A stretch of DNA of 64,000 bases from 9FT-COMBO-48-23 sp964400675 (GTDB taxonomy: Bacteria; Chloroflexota; Dehalococcoidia; GIF9; UBA5629), in assembly GCA_964400675.1 (NCBI GenBank), contig CAYNVO010000007.1, positions 71,764 to 135,763 of the forward strand, given 5' to 3'. The notes under the pieces are model-generated. The model saw nothing but the letters and a program-made list of their open reading frames with translations, was not told the DNA's origin and did not search any database. Of the stretch, positions 18,345 through 26,960 are shown one piece after another. How positions within the stretch are numbered: position 1 is the stretch's first letter; every line of letters begins with the position of its first letter. Both the position numbers and the translations under genes were made by a program.

Positions 18345-18797
18345 TTGAAGGCATTAGTACAGCGGGTTGCTAAAGCATCGGTTAGTGTGAATAACAAGGT
18401 GGGGGGAGAGATAGGTTTGGGTTTAGTTATCCTCGTTGGTGTAGCTCGGGGTGATACGGAGAGAGATGCTATCTATCTGGCCGATAAGATAGTCAATCTC
18501 CGTATCTTTGCTGATGAAGATGGTAAGTTCAATCTTTCGGTGCTGGAGACTGGGGGTGAGATTTTGATCATAAGTCAGTTTACTCTTTTGGCTGATACAC
18601 GGAAAGGGAGGAGGCCCAGTTTTGAGGAGGCAGCACCGCTGGAGCAAGCTGAGGCCTTGGTTGACTTTTTTATTGGCCGGGTGTGTGCTACTGGTTTGAA
18701 GGTGGAGACGGGGCAGTTTCAGCAACACATGTTGGTGGAAATACATAACGACGGTCCGGTTACTATAGCGTTGGATAGTAAGGAAAAATTTCTTTGA
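18345..18797 (+). CDS. dtd: D-aminoacyl-tRNA deacylase
   Basis: A 150-residue Dtd, which hydrolyses D-amino acids off tRNAs. Family motifs SQFTLLADTRKG (catalytic region) and the C-terminal HNDGPVTIALDS (cross-subunit GPVT) are present. The start is TTG at 18345, just after GGAGG (18336-18340). A possible promoter is TTGTAT at 18271-18276, 17 bases, then TAAAAT at 18294-18299. Confidence 0.93.
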   Translation: MKALVQRVAKASVSVNNKVGGEIGLGLVILVGVARGDTERDAIYLADKIVNLRIFADEDGKFNLSVLETGGEILIISQFTLLADTRKGRRPSFEEAAPLEQAEALVDFFIGRVCATGLKVETGQFQQHMLVEIHNDGPVTIALDSKEKFL

Positions 18798-18859
18798 GGT
18801 TCAATTAGTTGCTGATGCAATCGTTTGCAAGTTTCTCCAGTTTATGCTAAATTCTTGAT

Positions 18860-19273
18860 ATGAGTTGTGGTCAAGTACTCAGGGGGAGGGGCTACCGGTT
18901 GACGCCGCAGCGAATGATGGTAGTCGAGGCGCTGCATGGTGCTGATAAGCATGTTAGCGCTGAGGAGATTTATGCCCAGGTCAAAGCCAAGTATCCTTAT
19001 GCCAATATTTCTACGGTTTACCGGACACTGGATTTGTTGAAGGAGCTTGGTCTGGTTACAGAGATAGCGCTGGGAGACGGGTGTGTCCGTTTTCATCCTG
19101 CGGAGAAGGGACATCATCATCATCTTGTGTGCCAGAAGTGCGGTAAAATGATTGATTTGCCTGAGTCGGCACTGGCTCAGTTGGAAGCAGCTTTATATGA
19201 TATGTATCAGTTTAAGGCTGATTTGAAGCATATGGCTGTTTTCGGTCTTTGTTCTCAATGTCAGGATGATTAG
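18860..19273 (+). CDS. Fur-family metal-responsive repressor
   Basis: A 137-residue Fur/Zur/Nur/PerR-type regulator. It has a winged helix (residues ~10-85, with NISTVYRTLDLLKELGLV), a His-rich hinge (EKGHHHHLVC) and two CxxC pairs (CQKC, CSQC) for structural zinc. It lies directly upstream of a CbiM-type Co/Ni importer, so nickel or cobalt sensing is a reasonable guess. No Shine-Dalgarno precedes the ATG. TTGCAA (18825-18830), 17 bases, then TAAATT (18848-18853) would start transcription at about the ATG itself, suggesting a leaderless mRNA. Confidence 0.88.
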   Translation: MSCGQVLRGRGYRLTPQRMMVVEALHGADKHVSAEEIYAQVKAKYPYANISTVYRTLDLLKELGLVTEIALGDGCVRFHPAEKGHHHHLVCQKCGKMIDLPESALAQLEAALYDMYQFKADLKHMAVFGLCSQCQDD

Positions 19274-19349
19274 CAGTTTTTATTTTGAGGCTTAATGCAA
19301 TTAGTCGCAGTTGCTTTTAATTGATTTGTTTTGTTGAGGAGGTATTTCG

Positions 19350-19988
19350 ATGCATATTCCAGATGGCTTTATCAGTGCGCCGGTAGCGGCAGTTGGAATT
19401 GTGGTGGCTGCTGGCAGTGTAGCCTATGCGGTAAAGGCGACGAACAAGAAGATGGGGGAGAAACAGGTACCATTGATGGGGGTGCTGGCGGCTTTTATTT
19501 TTGCCGCTCAAATGTTGAATTTTCCCATAGCCGGGGGTACTTCAGGACATCTTATAGGGGCTGCTTTAGCTGCTATCCTCTTGGGTCCCTGGGCGGGGGT
19601 GCTTATAATGACCTGTGTGCTCATTGTGCAAAGCTTGATTTTCCAGGACGGGGGGCTCCTTGCCCTGGGGGTTAATATTTTCAATATGGGTGTTATTCCT
19701 TGCTTTATAGGGTATTATCTCTATAGAGGCATTGCGCCGCTTTTCCGTAAGCGCAAGTTAGGAATAATGGTCGGCAGTGGTGTGGCTGCCTGGTTTACAG
19801 TAGTCATAGCGTCGGTTGCCTGCGCAGTTGAGCTGGCGATATCGGGTACCGTGCCCCTGGGAGTAGCCCTGCCGGCGATGGCAGGCGTTCATGCCATCAT
19901 CGGTATCGGTGAGGGCTTGATAACTGCAGCGGTGCTCGCCCTCGTGTTAGCTACCAGGGCTGACCTGTTGGAACTACAGAAGGCTTGA
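19350..19988 (+). CDS. cbiM: ECF cobalt/nickel transporter substrate-binding subunit CbiM/NikM
   Basis: A 212-residue membrane protein beginning MHIPDGF. In this family the free N-terminus and His2 coordinate Co2+ or Ni2+. About six or seven hydrophobic helices follow, with the conserved NFPIAGGTSGHLIGAALAAI segment. GAGGAGG precedes the ATG. It leads a cbiM-PDGLE-cbiQ-cbiO operon. Co versus Ni cannot be decided; both are plausible because the cell has NiFe hydrogenase genes nearby. Confidence 0.92.
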   Translation: MHIPDGFISAPVAAVGIVVAAGSVAYAVKATNKKMGEKQVPLMGVLAAFIFAAQMLNFPIAGGTSGHLIGAALAAILLGPWAGVLIMTCVLIVQSLIFQDGGLLALGVNIFNMGVIPCFIGYYLYRGIAPLFRKRKLGIMVGSGVAAWFTVVIASVACAVELAISGTVPLGVALPAMAGVHAIIGIGEGLITAAVLALVLATRADLLELQKA

Positions 19989-20005
19989 CGGAGGTAAAAT
20001 AAAAA

Positions 20006-20290
20006 ATGAAATTCAAATGGTGGCACGGAGCTCTGATTTTGGCTTTGATACTGGCGATATTGTCTCCACTGGCTTCTTTGTCGCCGGACGGTTTAGAAAG
20101 GGTGGCTGAGGACAAAGGTTTTATTGGTGCAGCTCTCGAGCCTTTCTTTGAAGTTGTGCCTGACTATGTGGTACCAGGCGTGACGAATGAAGCTATGGCT
20201 ACAATTATAGCCGGAATAGTGGGGACTCTGGTTCTTTTCGGCATAGGCTACGGACTAGCCAAGTTATTGAGAGCAAAAGGTGAAGCATAG
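20006..20290 (+). CDS. PDGLE-domain accessory subunit (CbiN-like)
   Basis: A 94-residue protein with two membrane helices. The extracytoplasmic loop carries SPDGLERVAEDKGF, the PDGLE signature. In other genomes it replaces or accompanies CbiN/NikN next to CbiM. It overlaps the start of cbiQ by 11 bases. Confidence 0.88.
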   Translation: MKFKWWHGALILALILAILSPLASLSPDGLERVAEDKGFIGAALEPFFEVVPDYVVPGVTNEAMATIIAGIVGTLVLFGIGYGLAKLLRAKGEA

Positions 20291-21050
20291 CTTTATTGAC
20301 GAATATAGTGGCCTAGACAGCTTTATCCACAGGCTTGACCCGAGGACCAAGCTGGTTGCGAGCATGGCTTTTATCGTAGCGGTGGTATTGACGCCGGCCA
20401 GCAATTGGCGGGTTTTCGTCTTTTATTTCGGCATAATTTCTTTCCTGCTAATCCTTTCCAAGTTACCGCCGCTTTATGTTCTAAAGAGGGCTCTGGTCAT
20501 TTTTCCATTTGTTTTTCTGGTCGCTATCTTTATCCCCTTTTTCAAAGAAGGGGAGATAGCCGGCAGCTACAATATCTGGTTGTGGCAAGTATCGGTAACT
20601 TACAGTGGTCTGTTTATTCTGGCGAATGTGATGGTAAAAGCCTGGCTCTGCATTTTAGCTCTGATTTTGCTGTCATCGACAACCAAGCTTGCCGAATTAC
20701 TAAAAGGCTTGAGGCAATTAGGCATACCCCGGGTGATGATATTAATACTTTCCTTTATGTATCGTTACATTTTTGTTCTGGCGGATGAGGTGATGCGTAT
20801 GCAGCAGGCACGCGATAGCAGAAACTTCGGCGGCAAGCGGCTGCATCAACTTAAGACCATTGGCAACATGGTTGGCACCTTGTTTATCAGGAGCTATGAG
20901 CGAGGTGAAAGAATTTACGCCGCTATGTTAGCCAGAGGTTTTGATGGTCAGATTCGAACGCTGAAAGATTTAAGTTTCAGACCGGCTGACGCTTACTTCG
21001 GCGTCGTCTTTTGTGTTATGCTCATTTTTCCATGTGTTGTCTGGTGGTAG
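20280..21050 (+). CDS. cbiQ: ECF transporter transmembrane subunit CbiQ/NikQ
   Basis: A 256-residue EcfT-type subunit. It has the LDPRTKLVASM motif near the N-terminus and the coupling motif AMLARGFDGQIRTL that contacts the ATPase. The start is GTG at 20280, inside the end of the PDGLE gene, implying coupled translation. Confidence 0.92.
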   Translation: MKHSFIDEYSGLDSFIHRLDPRTKLVASMAFIVAVVLTPASNWRVFVFYFGIISFLLILSKLPPLYVLKRALVIFPFVFLVAIFIPFFKEGEIAGSYNIWLWQVSVTYSGLFILANVMVKAWLCILALILLSSTTKLAELLKGLRQLGIPRVMILILSFMYRYIFVLADEVMRMQQARDSRNFGGKRLHQLKTIGNMVGTLFIRSYERGERIYAAMLARGFDGQIRTLKDLSFRPADAYFGVVFCVMLIFPCVVWW

Positions 21051-21062
21051 AGTCAGCAGGCT

Positions 21063-21779
21063 ATGGATAAAGTTATAGAAATCAAAAACCTCTCCTTTAA
21101 TTATCCTGACGGACATCAGGGGCTGAAAAACGTTGACTTGATTATCCATCCCGGTGAGAATGTGGCGGTGATTGGTCCCAATGGTGCTGGAAAGTCAACG
21201 CTTTTGCTTCATCTCAATGGTATACTCCGTGGCAATAGCACTGTGAAGATTTGCGGCTTAGCGATGGAGGAGAATAATCTGAAGGAGATACGGAAAAGGG
21301 TTGGGTTGGTATTTCAGGACCCTGAAGACCAGCTTTTCTCATTGAGTGTCTTTGATGATGTCGCTTTTGGCCCTGTAAGTATGGGATACCCAGAGTCTGA
21401 AGTGAGACAGCGCGTAATTCGAGCTCTGGAGTGGGTTGGGATGGGTGGCTATGAGCAGCGTTCACCGCATCATCTTAGCTTTGGTGAGAAAAAACGTATT
21501 GCTATTGCCACCGTTCTGTCTTTGGACCCGGAGATTCTGGTTATAGATGAACCTACCAGCAATCTCGACCCTAGAAGCAAGTGGTCTTTAGTTGATCTAC
21601 TGAAACAGTTTCCGATGACCAAAATCATTGCCACTCATGACCTGGAACTGGTAAGAGCGCTGTGTCAGCGGACTGTAGTGATGGACGAAGGAAAGGTAGT
21701 TGCCGATGGTGACACCGAAGTGATTTTGGGTGATATTCCTTTGCTTAAGTGCCATGGTCTGGCACCGGCTAATCTTTAA
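21063..21779 (+). CDS. cbiO: ECF transporter ATPase CbiO/NikO
   Basis: A 238-residue ABC ATPase. Walker A is GPNGAGKST, the Q-loop region is VFQDPEDQLFSLSVFDDVAFGP, the signature is LSFGEKKRIAIA, and Walker B is ILVIDEPTSNLDP. It powers metal uptake with CbiM/CbiQ. The stop overlaps the convergent nadC stop by 4 bases. Confidence 0.93.
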   Translation: MDKVIEIKNLSFNYPDGHQGLKNVDLIIHPGENVAVIGPNGAGKSTLLLHLNGILRGNSTVKICGLAMEENNLKEIRKRVGLVFQDPEDQLFSLSVFDDVAFGPVSMGYPESEVRQRVIRALEWVGMGGYEQRSPHHLSFGEKKRIAIATVLSLDPEILVIDEPTSNLDPRSKWSLVDLLKQFPMTKIIATHDLELVRALCQRTVVMDEGKVVADGDTEVILGDIPLLKCHGLAPANL

Positions 21780-22627
21780 TCTAATTCCAGGCTGATATCC
21801 AGGGCTTTGGGAGAGTGGGTGAGGGCTCCTATCGATATAAGGTCAACTCCGGTTTCAGCGACGGCTCTAACTTTTTTCAGATTAATGCCTCCGGAGGCTT
21901 CGATTAGGGCACGGCCTTTAATTAGCTGGACGGCCTGACGCATATCTTTAAGGTTCATATTATCAAGCATTATAACATCGGCTCCGGCTTCAGCAGCTTC
22001 GATAGCTTCCTTTGTGGTCTTAACTTCAATCTCTATTTTCATCTCTGGAGTAGCCTTGTGGCGGGCTCCGGCTAAGACTTCTTTTATGCTAATCCCCTGG
22101 TTACTGAGTGCTGCCAGGTGGTTGTCCTTAATCAGGATACCGTCTCCTAAGTGCAGGCGGTGGTTTTTGCCACCACCAATTTGCACAGCGTACTTTTCTA
22201 ATGTTCTTAATCCCGGTGTAGTCTTTCTGGTATCGGTTATTTGTACATGCAAGCCTTTGACAGCCCGGACGTAACGAGATGTCTCGGAAGCGATGCCGCT
22301 GAGACGTTGCAGGAAATTTAAGGCTACCCGCTCGGCTTTCAATATGCTCGAGGTCTTGCCTTCTATTCTGGATATCACATCTCCAGGCTTAACTTCGGCG
22401 CCGTCCTTTATAAGAATATCCATCTTTAATTCAGGGTCGACTTTAAGAAAAACCTGTTTGGCTACCTCTACTCCAGCTATGATGCCTCTTGCTTTAGCTA
22501 TTATCAATGCCTTGCCCTGCTGCATCTCGGGCACCAATGCCTCCGTAGTCACATCTCCCCAGCCGAGGTCTTCGGCTAGAGACCGGTCTATGAGTTGCTG
22601 GATTTGATGAGTTTCAGGTAACCCCAT
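21776..22627 (-). CDS. nadC: Nicotinate-nucleotide pyrophosphorylase (carboxylating)
   Basis: A 283-residue quinolinate phosphoribosyltransferase that makes nicotinate mononucleotide from quinolinate and PRPP. Motifs TDTRKTTPGLRTLEKYAV (here ITDTRKTTPGLRTLEKYA) and IEIEVKTTKEAIEAAEAGAD are typical. The gene is alone here; nadA/nadB are not in the window. Confidence 0.93.
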   Translation of the reverse strand: MGLPETHQIQQLIDRSLAEDLGWGDVTTEALVPEMQQGKALIIAKARGIIAGVEVAKQVFLKVDPELKMDILIKDGAEVKPGDVISRIEGKTSSILKAERVALNFLQRLSGIASETSRYVRAVKGLHVQITDTRKTTPGLRTLEKYAVQIGGGKNHRLHLGDGILIKDNHLAALSNQGISIKEVLAGARHKATPEMKIEIEVKTTKEAIEAAEAGADVIMLDNMNLKDMRQAVQLIKGRALIEASGGINLKKVRAVAETGVDLISIGALTHSPKALDISLELD

Positions 22628-22699
22628 TTTCGTAATACCGATTTTATGATAATTTAAGCTTAGCTTTCGGAATGCAACGGGATGAGTCTCTGTGCCAAA

Positions 22700-24133
22700 T
22701 TAGATGGGTGCGCTGGCCAGCACGGTTGTTCCTTTACCGGGCTCTGATTTTATCTTTAAGTCACCTCCGATAAGACGCGCCCGTTCTTCCATTCCCAAAA
22801 CGCCGAGCTTTCCTTCTCTTGCCAGGTCCCCGGTCAATCTGGATGTCAAGAACCCCTTGCCGTTGTCTTTGATTGTCATGTTTACGTTATGCGAGTCGCG
22901 TTTCACTGTAATTTTGACCTCGGAAGCTTGGGCATGCTTCCGGACATTGTTCAATGTCTCCTGTGCAATGCGGAACATGGCTAGCTCTGTTTCTGGGGGG
23001 AGTGGGGGTAATTTATCAGCTTTTACTCTAGTTTTGATCTCCAGTTCTTTGCTAAGTTCCTCAGTCAGCCAGTTCAGCGCTGCTACCAGTCCCATCTGGT
23101 CTAAAATGCTTGGCCTCAGGTCGCGTGCGTAGCGCTGCAGACTTTTGTAGGTCTCGTTGGCTATTTTCTGTATATGTTCTAATTCGTTTATGGCGGTTTT
23201 TGGCATATTGCAAGCGTCTTCGGATAAAATGACGTCAACTTTACGTGACAATAACAATATAGACTGGGCAACATCATCATGGAGTTCCCGGGCAATGCGT
23301 TTTCGCTCTTCTTCCTGTGCCATGAGAGTTTTATGAATTTGAAATCGGAGATTGTCCCGCAGCCTTCTTTCCTCAGTCACATCACGAGCGATATTCTGAA
23401 AGGCGATGGGCTTGCCGTCATCATCTCTGATCAGGCGGGTAAACAATTCCAGCATGGCTTCGGAGCCATCTTTTTTAATCAATTTCTGGTCGTAGCGCTG
23501 GTCTATGGCCTGTCCTTTCATAAACCTGTTTTTGATTTCTCCTGCTATACTCAGCGCGTCGGGGGACATAAATTCGGAGACGCTTTTACCTACTCCTTCG
23601 TCTATTGGGTAGCCGCTTAGCTTCTCGCAAGCCTTGTTGGCTATTATTATATTTCCGTTGAGGTCATGAACCCAGATGGCGTCGCTGGCATTAGTAAAAA
23701 GCTCCTCGTAGTTTTCCTGGGATGTTTTCAGGGCTACTTTAATTCCACGCAGCTTTTTCTGTTGTCTACGCCATCCCCGACGCATTTGAATTAGCGCAAG
23801 GCTTAAGCCGCTGATAGTAAGCGCAGAGATACTCTCGGTCAGGGCATCCATGGGGCAGGTAGATATAAACAGTGCACGAGGCAGCATAGTTAGGGCAGAT
23901 ACCAGCCATGCAGCAATGCCGGCCTTTATTCCCAGTGACCAGCCAGCATAGATTACCAGAAAGATGTAGATGAATCGCTCGAAGGTAAGCCTTGATAAAC
24001 CAAGCAACGAACTAATAGATATATTGCCTATTACAGGTATCCCAGCCAGAAGCTCGTGGTAGTGGGATATAGTCAGAACCGAGAGGAGCAAAGTTAGAAG
24101 ACATATGTGGAATATACGCCATCTTTTTGACAT
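22700..24133 (-). CDS. Membrane PAS sensor histidine kinase, NarL-partner type
   Basis: A 477-residue kinase. The N-terminal ~120 residues form several membrane helices with the motif MLPRALFIS. A PAS domain follows (~140-265, YEELFTNASDAIWVHDLNG), then the HisKA_3 box RIARELHDDVAQS (His about residue 284) and an HATPase domain with ETLNNVRKHAQAS and DNGKGF. It pairs with the response regulator at 24198. The same N-terminal membrane domain occurs in the proteins at 40558 and 42519. Confidence 0.88.
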   Translation of the reverse strand: MSKRWRIFHICLLTLLLSVLTISHYHELLAGIPVIGNISISSLLGLSRLTFERFIYIFLVIYAGWSLGIKAGIAAWLVSALTMLPRALFISTCPMDALTESISALTISGLSLALIQMRRGWRRQQKKLRGIKVALKTSQENYEELFTNASDAIWVHDLNGNIIIANKACEKLSGYPIDEGVGKSVSEFMSPDALSIAGEIKNRFMKGQAIDQRYDQKLIKKDGSEAMLELFTRLIRDDDGKPIAFQNIARDVTEERRLRDNLRFQIHKTLMAQEEERKRIARELHDDVAQSILLLSRKVDVILSEDACNMPKTAINELEHIQKIANETYKSLQRYARDLRPSILDQMGLVAALNWLTEELSKELEIKTRVKADKLPPLPPETELAMFRIAQETLNNVRKHAQASEVKITVKRDSHNVNMTIKDNGKGFLTSRLTGDLAREGKLGVLGMEERARLIGGDLKIKSEPGKGTTVLASAPI

Positions 24134-24197
24134 TGCTGCGAAAGTTCCTCCCGGTCTATTTATTTGTCAGACATATTTGTTAAATTATAGGTAGATT

Positions 24198-24887
24198 CTA
24201 CTCTTCTGAAGAATCCTCTTGCTTGATGTCTTGTAATGTAAGCAGCCCCGTTCTAAGGGCTTCGACCAGGGCTTCGCTTCGCGAAGCGACATTCATCTTG
24301 GTGAAAATATTTGACATGTGAGCCTTGACAGTGCGCAGGCTGAGACATAGTTTTTCGGCTATTTCTTTGTTGCTCATTCCGGTAGCCAGCAGCTTCATCA
24401 TTTCCGTCTCCCGGTCGCTGAGAATATCCTTTATCTTGCGGTCTACGCCTTCTGCCGGTTTAGCCATGGCTTGTTTAAGCAGCCTCTCAATGATTTTAGG
24501 ATGGAGTACTGATTCGCCGGCTCTTATAGCTCTCACGGCTTCCACCAGGTCCTGTCCTCGAGCGCTCTTTAGCAAGTAACCAGTTGCTCCAGCTTCCAGT
24601 AATCCAAGGACATAATTATCGTCATCATAGGCAGTGAGAATCAATATAGCTGTGTTGGGAGCAATTTTCTTAATCTGTCGACTAGCCTCAAGCCCATCAA
24701 GCTTCGGCATCATAATATCCATGACTAGAATATCTGGTTTCAGTTGGGAAGTCAGGTTGATAGCTTCTTCGCCGTTGTTTGCCTGGCCAACTACCTCCAT
24801 GTCTTTTTGATTGGAAAATACCTGGCATAGCGCTTCGCGCAACAGCGGATGGTCATCGGCAATTAAAATTCTGATCTTCGTCTTCAT
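24198..24887 (-). CDS. NarL/FixJ-type response regulator
   Basis: About 229 residues: a receiver domain (ILIADDHPLLREAL, phospho-acceptor Asp in DILVMDIMMP, Lys in YLLKSARG) and a LuxR-type HTH (LSDRETEMMKLLATGMSNKEIAEKL). ATG at 24887 is preferred over the TTG three codons upstream. It is transcribed ahead of the kinase gene, separated by 64 bases. A palindrome lies in its promoter (see next entry), suggesting autoregulation or regulation by a related protein. Confidence 0.88.
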   Translation of the reverse strand: MKTKIRILIADDHPLLREALCQVFSNQKDMEVVGQANNGEEAINLTSQLKPDILVMDIMMPKLDGLEASRQIKKIAPNTAILILTAYDDDNYVLGLLEAGATGYLLKSARGQDLVEAVRAIRAGESVLHPKIIERLLKQAMAKPAEGVDRKIKDILSDRETEMMKLLATGMSNKEIAEKLCLSLRTVKAHMSNIFTKMNVASRSEALVEALRTGLLTLQDIKQEDSSEE

Positions 24888-24917
24888 TATGTACAACCCC
24901 CAGCCACTTTAATACCA

Positions 24918-24947
24918 ATTATAAGGTATATTACCTGAAAGAAACAA
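24918..24947 (-). promoter_or_regulatory. Promoter with AGGTA-N3-TACCT palindrome
   Basis: On the minus strand TTGTTT (24947-24942), an 18-base spacer and TATAAT (24923-24918) form a likely promoter for the response regulator. The spacer contains the palindrome AGGTATATTACCT (24924-24936). A similar AGGTA-N4-TACCT palindrome overlaps the fdhA promoter. Confidence 0.5.
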
Positions 24948-25021
24948 TAATCCGGGCTTATATACTTGATGCAAGTGTAGATACAAATTCTTCGGGTGGC
25001 ACGGCGACTGGGTTGCCTTGT

Positions 25022-25129
25022 CTAGTTAGGGGTGGAGCGCCTATGTCCCTTCACTTTAACCTTGCCATTAACTTTTCGTTTATATGGCTTGACTGGGACA
25101 ATCTTTTTGCCCTTCTCGGTTTTGGCCAT
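25022..25129 (-). CDS. 35-residue basic microprotein
   Basis: A short frame from ATG 25129 to TAG 25024-25022 encodes MAKTEKGKKIVPVKPYKR... ending in GHRRSTPN. It is strongly basic (Lys and Arg make up about two fifths). AAAGGAGG lies 5 bases upstream of the ATG, a near-perfect Shine-Dalgarno. The pattern PVxPYxR...VxGHxRSxP recalls short tails found in surface or phage-related proteins, but I cannot name a family. A structured leader lies immediately upstream. Confidence 0.6.
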   Translation of the reverse strand: MAKTEKGKKIVPVKPYKRKVNGKVKVKGHRRSTPN

Positions 25130-25138
25130 TCACGCCTC

Positions 25139-25220
25139 CTTTCTTGGGCATCAGCCCAAGTTCCAAGAAAGCTGAAAGCCCTTAAGTCGGCGTTTGTGGC
25201 GACCTATGAGGCTAGTCGCC
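25139..25220 (-). promoter_or_regulatory. Structured leader with two mutually exclusive hairpins
   Basis: CTTGGGC (25143-25149) pairs with GCCCAAG (25154-25160) around ATCA. Alternatively CTTTCTTGG (25139-25147) pairs with CCAAGAAAG (25163-25171). The two cannot form together, and the second covers part of the Shine-Dalgarno of the 35-residue gene. A further stem GGCGAC/GTCGCC spans 25198-25220. This could be a translational switch; no known riboswitch class is recognised. Confidence 0.4.
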
Positions 25221-25287
25221 GTGTCACCATCACGTATGATGCTACTGCACGAACGAATTGTCAATACCTTTGTGGTAGAATAGGGGT

Positions 25288-25932
25288 ATGGTATTACTTT
25301 TCGCTATTGTTCTCATTGTTTTGGGCCTTATATTTCTTGCACTTAGGGGTTTCTTCGGGATATTTCCCGATAATTGGGAATGGGTTGGGATTGTTATGGC
25401 GGGGGTTGGTATAGCAATGGCCACTCCTAGTATCTTTCAAATGTTTTGGGGTAAACCTCTTCTAAAAGTAGAATTTGAAAGAAATGTGGAAGAAGATAAG
25501 AGGTCTTTAGTAATCTTTTTAAGTAATCCACCAATTAAAAATCGGTTATTAAAAAAACTTGGGATTCGAAGAGGCGGTATTCAAAGTCTGGAAATACAAT
25601 TTAGGATTCGAGAATTTGGGAGTGGCAAAATAATAGATGCTATTCGTGACGCTAGAATATATTCTAGTGATGACCCAACTGATTTAGGAAATTACAGAGT
25701 AGCGCTACCGCCTACATTTAGCGTTGCTGCTAGTTTCATGTTAATTTTATGGGATACCAAGGATAGAAAAGCAGTTGTACCTCCTGACAGACTTCGGGCA
25801 ATGATAGATATTAGCCCAGGGTATTATCAGGCCGTTATTAACTTTATTGTAGATGGAGAACCTAGAATTATCACTAGGCAATTTAAGGTTGGCTCAAAAG
25901 CAGATGACCTTACTTGGGTTAAGCCGAAGTAA
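25288..25932 (+). CDS. Hypothetical membrane-anchored protein
   Basis: A 214-residue protein I cannot name. Two N-terminal hydrophobic segments (VLLFAIVLIVLGLIFLALRG and the stretch around WVGIVMAGVGIAMATPSIF) are followed by a ~150-residue soluble beta-rich domain. Base composition is more A+T-rich than the flanking genes, and the 3' end abuts an IS1595-type transposase remnant, so recent acquisition is possible. Confidence 0.6.
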   Translation: MVLLFAIVLIVLGLIFLALRGFFGIFPDNWEWVGIVMAGVGIAMATPSIFQMFWGKPLLKVEFERNVEEDKRSLVIFLSNPPIKNRLLKKLGIRRGGIQSLEIQFRIREFGSGKIIDAIRDARIYSSDDPTDLGNYRVALPPTFSVAASFMLILWDTKDRKAVVPPDRLRAMIDISPGYYQAVINFIVDGEPRIITRQFKVGSKADDLTWVKPK

Positions 25933-26215
25933 TCAACTCTTTATATTCGAGGTTATCAGACTTGATTAGCTTCAACAATGTATCCCTGAACAGATATGGA
26001 TTATCACGATTGTTAAATCGCCATTCTAGTTCGTCAAGGTAGGCTTCGAGATGCTTTTTAGAGACCTTATGATACGAACCGACAAGAGAGCGTTTAAGCA
26101 AGCTCCAAATGTTCTCGATATAGTTAGTGTGAACATCACCTCTAACCCATTCATCTGCACTATGGTTGACTGTTTCATGCCTGGTGTCATGGTCGGCTAT
26201 GCCCTCAATAATCAT
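25919..26215 (-). pseudogene. IS1595-type (ISXO2-like) transposase C-terminal remnant
   Basis: The 98 residues contain the C-terminal hallmark of ISXO2-like DDE transposases: VNHS...WVRGDVHTN followed by IENIWSLLKRSLVGSYHKVS and LDELEWRFNNR. The catalytic N-terminal two thirds are missing; the frame stays open upstream only to about 26262. No terminal inverted repeats could be identified. It overlaps the end of the gene at 25288 by 14 bases. Confidence 0.75.
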
Positions 26216-26362
26216 ATGGTCAAGCCCTTCCGAGCGCCGTTTATTGAGATATAGTCCAAAGTACTATTGAAATTAGAGCTAAAGACCGATGAGAGCCCAT
26301 CCAGTAATTGATAGATTAGACCTGAAGATTGAGTCAAAATCCAAAGGGGGGGGGGCGCTGTA

Positions 26363-26689
26363 ATGGACAAGCGTGTTCGTGAAAACGCGGAAGGAACTGC
26401 CGAAGCGATAGAAGAGCTGATAAAGGCGCCTACTGTTGTTCCCAATGACGGGTTAGTTGGCAGGTGGACGATATTATCTGTGCTGGCCAGGGCAGCTGAT
26501 GAACCTGGGTTCATGTCCCGCCTAGCTGATGACCCTCATGTAGCGCTTAAGGAATACTACACATTGACCAGTGAAGAGAAGGCGGTTCTAGCCAGCGGCG
26601 ATATACAGAAGATTGAGAGTTGGGTGGGCAAGCTAGACAAGCGTTTGTCAACCTGGCTGTTGTACAGACTGTCACAGGAGAAATGGTAG
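26363..26689 (+). CDS. Small SQEKW-module protein, copy 1
   Basis: A 108-residue soluble helical protein. Residues ~32-108 (SVLARAADEPGFMSRLADDP through LTSEEKAVLASGDIQKIESW to the C-terminal SQEKW) match the protein at 30612 almost identically and the C-terminus of the formate channel at 30957. The pattern 'FxxxLxxDPxxALKEYxLTxEEKAALxSGD' resembles the short helical LigA/Nif11-like domains. A run of nine G (26346-26354) occupies the ribosome-binding region. It heads the acetate/formate cassette. Function unknown; a regulatory or scaffold role for transport is a guess. Confidence 0.8.
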   Translation: MDKRVRENAEGTAEAIEELIKAPTVVPNDGLVGRWTILSVLARAADEPGFMSRLADDPHVALKEYYTLTSEEKAVLASGDIQKIESWVGKLDKRLSTWLLYRLSQEKW

Positions 26690-26692
26690 GAA

Positions 26693-26878
26693 ATGGAAAC
26701 AGTGAGTTTGCAGTTTATTCCAGTCGCAGGTTTCGTGGTTTCTATTGTCCTATGTATCGCAGCATTTTTCCTGTTTTTGAGTTTGCGTGGCCTTTATACT
26801 GCTGCTCAAAGGGTATTAAGGCTGCGGTCCAGCCACAGGGAAGATAGGTCTATGGATGGGACTGGCTGTTGTGGCTGA
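26693..26878 (+). CDS. Small single-pass membrane protein
   Basis: A 61-residue frame beginning 4 bases after the previous stop. It has one strong hydrophobic helix (FIPVAGFVVSIVLCIAAFFL) and a basic Ser/Arg tail ending CCG. It is coupled to the SQEKW protein by position. No family recognised, and the shortness keeps confidence moderate. Confidence 0.5.
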   Translation: METVSLQFIPVAGFVVSIVLCIAAFFLFLSLRGLYTAAQRVLRLRSSHREDRSMDGTGCCG

Positions 26879-26960
26879 GGGTAATGTAATGCAGCTGCGT
26901 AGCAGCTGAGTATAGATTGGTTATTACGTCAGAGGCGAAAAATAAAGGAGGTCAGAAAAA

